A model generated the notes under the pieces. That model saw only the letters and a program-made list of their open reading frames with translations, did no database searches and was not told where the DNA came from. Shown here piece by piece: positions 14,501-15,466 of a stretch of DNA of 15,466 bases (position 1 is its first letter; every line of letters begins with the position of its first letter). This stretch comes from JBNKFQ01 sp050289385 (GTDB lineage Bacteria > Pseudomonadota > Gammaproteobacteria > Pseudomonadales > Porticoccaceae). The position numbers and the translations under genes were made by a program. Location of the stretch: assembly GCA_050289385.1 (NCBI GenBank), contig JBNKFQ010000094.1:1-15466 (forward strand), given 5' to 3'.

Positions 14501-15466
14501 CTTCCATGCGCCAGGATGAGGATTTTTTGCCTGTGATTCGATCCTGAAAGGTGTACCCGGCTCCGTCGAAGTCGAGCCAAAGCCGTCGCACGAGTGACAA
14601 TTGATCAGGCTCGGGATGTTCACCACCGCGCCGCACCTGATTAAAGTGCAAGGCCTCACCGGGCTTTAGCAGATAAGCCGGAAACGCCTGCCACTCGGGA
14701 TCGATATCGGTTTGTGAAGCATCAATTGGATTCACGCCCGAGACATCCACCACCCGCAAATCCGGTCGCGCCTCGAACACCCAGACTTCTTCTTTGGGCC
14801 AATATTCCCCGCTTTGCGGCAAAACCAGTTGATCGTCGGGCGCCATACGAATGGCAGACAAGCCAACCCGCCAGTTTCCCGGCCGAAGTTGCAATCCCAA
14901 ACGGCCATCCGGATCTATTCGGGCGGGAATATCGCTGTCGATACTGATGGGGACAAAGCCGTCCAGCAAGGCCGGCCCCAGCAACACTTCGCGAGCACGG
15001 CCGGAAACTTCCAGTTCCAGCATCGTCTCCACAGCCATTGGTACATCATCAACAATATGGCGGAATACGCGGGTTCGCAGCCAGTCCTTGCCCTGTGCGT
15101 TGTCTGCCACGGATTGCAAGCGCAGGGAACCGTCAGAATTTATCTCTGGCCCCACCACTTGCGCGCCGTCCAGGGTCAGTTCAAGCAACCCGGTTTGTGG
15201 TGGCAGTCTCAACAATGTTGGACGCTTTGCCCAATGGATTTCACCTTCAACCCGGTATTCACCGGGTTCCACTCGTATCGCTGGCCGCCCCTGCAGATCC
15301 AGAACAACCGCCGCCTGGCCATTTAAACTTACCTGCTGAGGCCAGTTATCCCGGTCGCCTGGTAAAAAAATTGCACCGTGAGCCCAGGTGGTCCAGCGCT
15401 GTTCAAACCGGGCGCGATGGTCTTTGACATCCAGAACCAGCTCGCCCGGCCACTGGCAGACGAATT
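11532..15466 (-). CDS. Large duplicated inner-membrane/periplasmic protein of unknown function, 5' end cut by window edge
   Basis: The frame is open from the right window edge to the TAA/TAG-type stop at 11532, so about 1310 residues are visible and the N-terminus is missing. The GTG at 15272 is internal, because in-frame sequence continues upstream with the same conserved style. Layout: beta-rich module 1 (to about 14260), a block of about four hydrophobic helices (14222-13930), a linker with EEIVVTATRR (13802-13773), a helix (about 13620-13560), a signal-peptide-like stretch ending SPAFA (about 13517-13443), beta-rich module 2 (about 13330-12130), a helix cluster (about 12110-11800), a last helix near 11700-11600, and a charged lysine-rich tail. 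The halves are homologous, as described in the findings. I know no function for this family. The topology suggests an envelope protein with two extracytoplasmic domains held by membrane blocks. It is probably co-transcribed with the M90 peptidase. Confidence 0.85.
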   Translation of the reverse strand, partial: FVCQWPGELVLDVKDHRARFEQRWTTWAHGAIFLPGDRDNWPQQVSLNGQAAVVLDLQGRPAIRVEPGEYRVEGEIHWAKRPTLLRLPPQTGLLELTLDGAQVVGPEINSDGSLRLQSVADNAQGKDWLRTRVFRHIVDDVPMAVETMLELEVSGRAREVLLGPALLDGFVPISIDSDIPARIDPDGRLGLQLRPGNWRVGLSAIRMAPDDQLVLPQSGEYWPKEEVWVFEARPDLRVVDVSGVNPIDASQTDIDPEWQAFPAYLLKPGEALHFNQVRRGGEHPEPDQLSLVRRLWLDFDGAGYTFQDRITGKKSSSWRMEATPVLSLGRVALQGDDQVITRLPDSERLGVEVRHGNLNMIAEGRIDGGVNQVPVNGWGQDMKSASAELNLPPGWRLWGATGVDRSRGDWLGRWTLLDFFLVLLAVIATYRLWGWRWSAIALVALTLSWQEPGAPQLVWLNLFAVAALRRVSLKGRLQQLVRTWFIASLVLFTLVAAPFALQQIRAGIYPQLENRGWQSYADVTGAPEVAFSVPADQAAPVRKLKPHLNEKRSVEEIVVTATRRDRSLQDLARLIDPNAQVQTGPGLPDWQWRTARLEWHGRVADDHQTSLILAPPWLTRILLFFQLILLIGLLGRLCNLSMPTIKMRGLNTMFGALAIGLVLASASVPSPAFAETAIESQSFAPEEGNRTGQLFPPPYLLKELQDRLLKAPECAPRCATIETASLLISEQLLTVELKVHAGARIAMPLPAGGKNWLPREVKVDGRVSSAVRQSRGTLWVALEPGNHRVQMSGPVLGQMVRLPFALIPYRVDVSADGWDVVGVDEAGHTDGQVQLLKTVPSGDIDSTQAAAQQLPALLKVTRTLELGLVWRVVNRVERQSPVGQPVLLEVPLLSGESVLSKQVQVKGDNVLISLAPDQGEFSWESSLSRQPELTLTARNSSDWVEVWQVAPGYIWNLQHRGLPTVYRQTSDDVWLPQWRPWPGESVTLQLLRPEGVTGNWSTIDSSQLDITPGPRSTDVSLRLIMRSSQGGNYEVGLPDGAQLQSMALNGRPQPARQEGSKVVLPLTPGKLQFDLGWREEHGTSFSFVTPVVNLGNESVNAQIKAHFPHNRWILWATGPRLGPAVLIWGILLASVLAAWGLAKSGYTPLRFWQWLLLLAGLSQAPLVAAGLVVIWFFVLAWRGKAPKPTSNLATLGQIGLVALTIAALASLYLAIHQGLLGQPEMQITGNYSSALNLNWYADRAAAELPVAHIYSVPLWVYRVLTLAWALWIAWSLLAWLRWGWQVFLHSAPVPKPKVDKTEVGKKGEEA

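Noticed and set aside
11532..15272. GTG at 15272 as the true start of the large gene
   Set aside because: The same frame stays open to the window edge at 15466 and contains the LPGDRDNWPQQV segment that aligns with the second repeat, so the gene begins outside the window.

Overview
The window looks like chromosomal DNA of a free-living, probably marine or environmental gammaproteobacterium, of the Cellvibrionales/Alteromonadales kind. The evidence is a full-length RapA (RNA-polymerase-recycling ATPase), an RNase AM/YciV-type PHP phosphoesterase, an MtfA-type zinc peptidase and a FecI/FecR/TonB-receptor signalling cassette. The lineage is inferred from gene content and protein style only. There are no rRNA or tRNA genes, insertion sequences, phage genes or CRISPR arrays. 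Both ends of the window cut through genes.

Left part (1-3788, minus strand): a cell-surface-signalling cassette, ordered ECF sigma factor, FecR-type anti-sigma regulator, TonB-dependent transducer (3' end cut by the window edge). Sigma and fecR are 2 nt apart and translationally coupled. The receptor has its own promoter. The same two-part sequence, GGGGGGTAC-N14-TCCGTGAA, lies upstream of both the sigma gene and the receptor gene with identical spacing. It is very probably the promoter recognised by this sigma factor, giving positive autoregulation plus receptor induction.

Middle (3829-7745): rnm on the plus strand converges on rapA on the minus strand. The 83 nt between them hold a perfect 17-bp inverted repeat around a 43-nt centre (REPIN-like). 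Between rapA and the next gene lie a 12-bp tandem repeat, a 14-bp palindrome and candidate promoters.

Right-middle (7908-10632, minus): an AraC/PchR-type regulator and, downstream in the same direction, a dihydropyrimidinase/hydantoinase-like amidohydrolase with a twin-arginine signal, so a predicted exported enzyme. The 127 nt between them contain two direct repeats exactly 21 bp apart, the usual geometry of an AraC-family operator.

Right (10654-15466, minus): a membrane-anchored MtfA-like metallopeptidase, preceded by a very large envelope protein whose 5' end lies off the window. The two genes probably form one transcription unit that runs on into the araC-type gene. The large protein appears to be an internal tandem duplication: each half is a beta-rich extracytoplasmic module followed by a transmembrane block. 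Only the first half carries an extra linker, containing a motif (EEIVVTATRR...SLQD) nearly identical to the TonB-box region of TonB receptors, including the receptor in this window. This protein is the least explained and most interesting object here.
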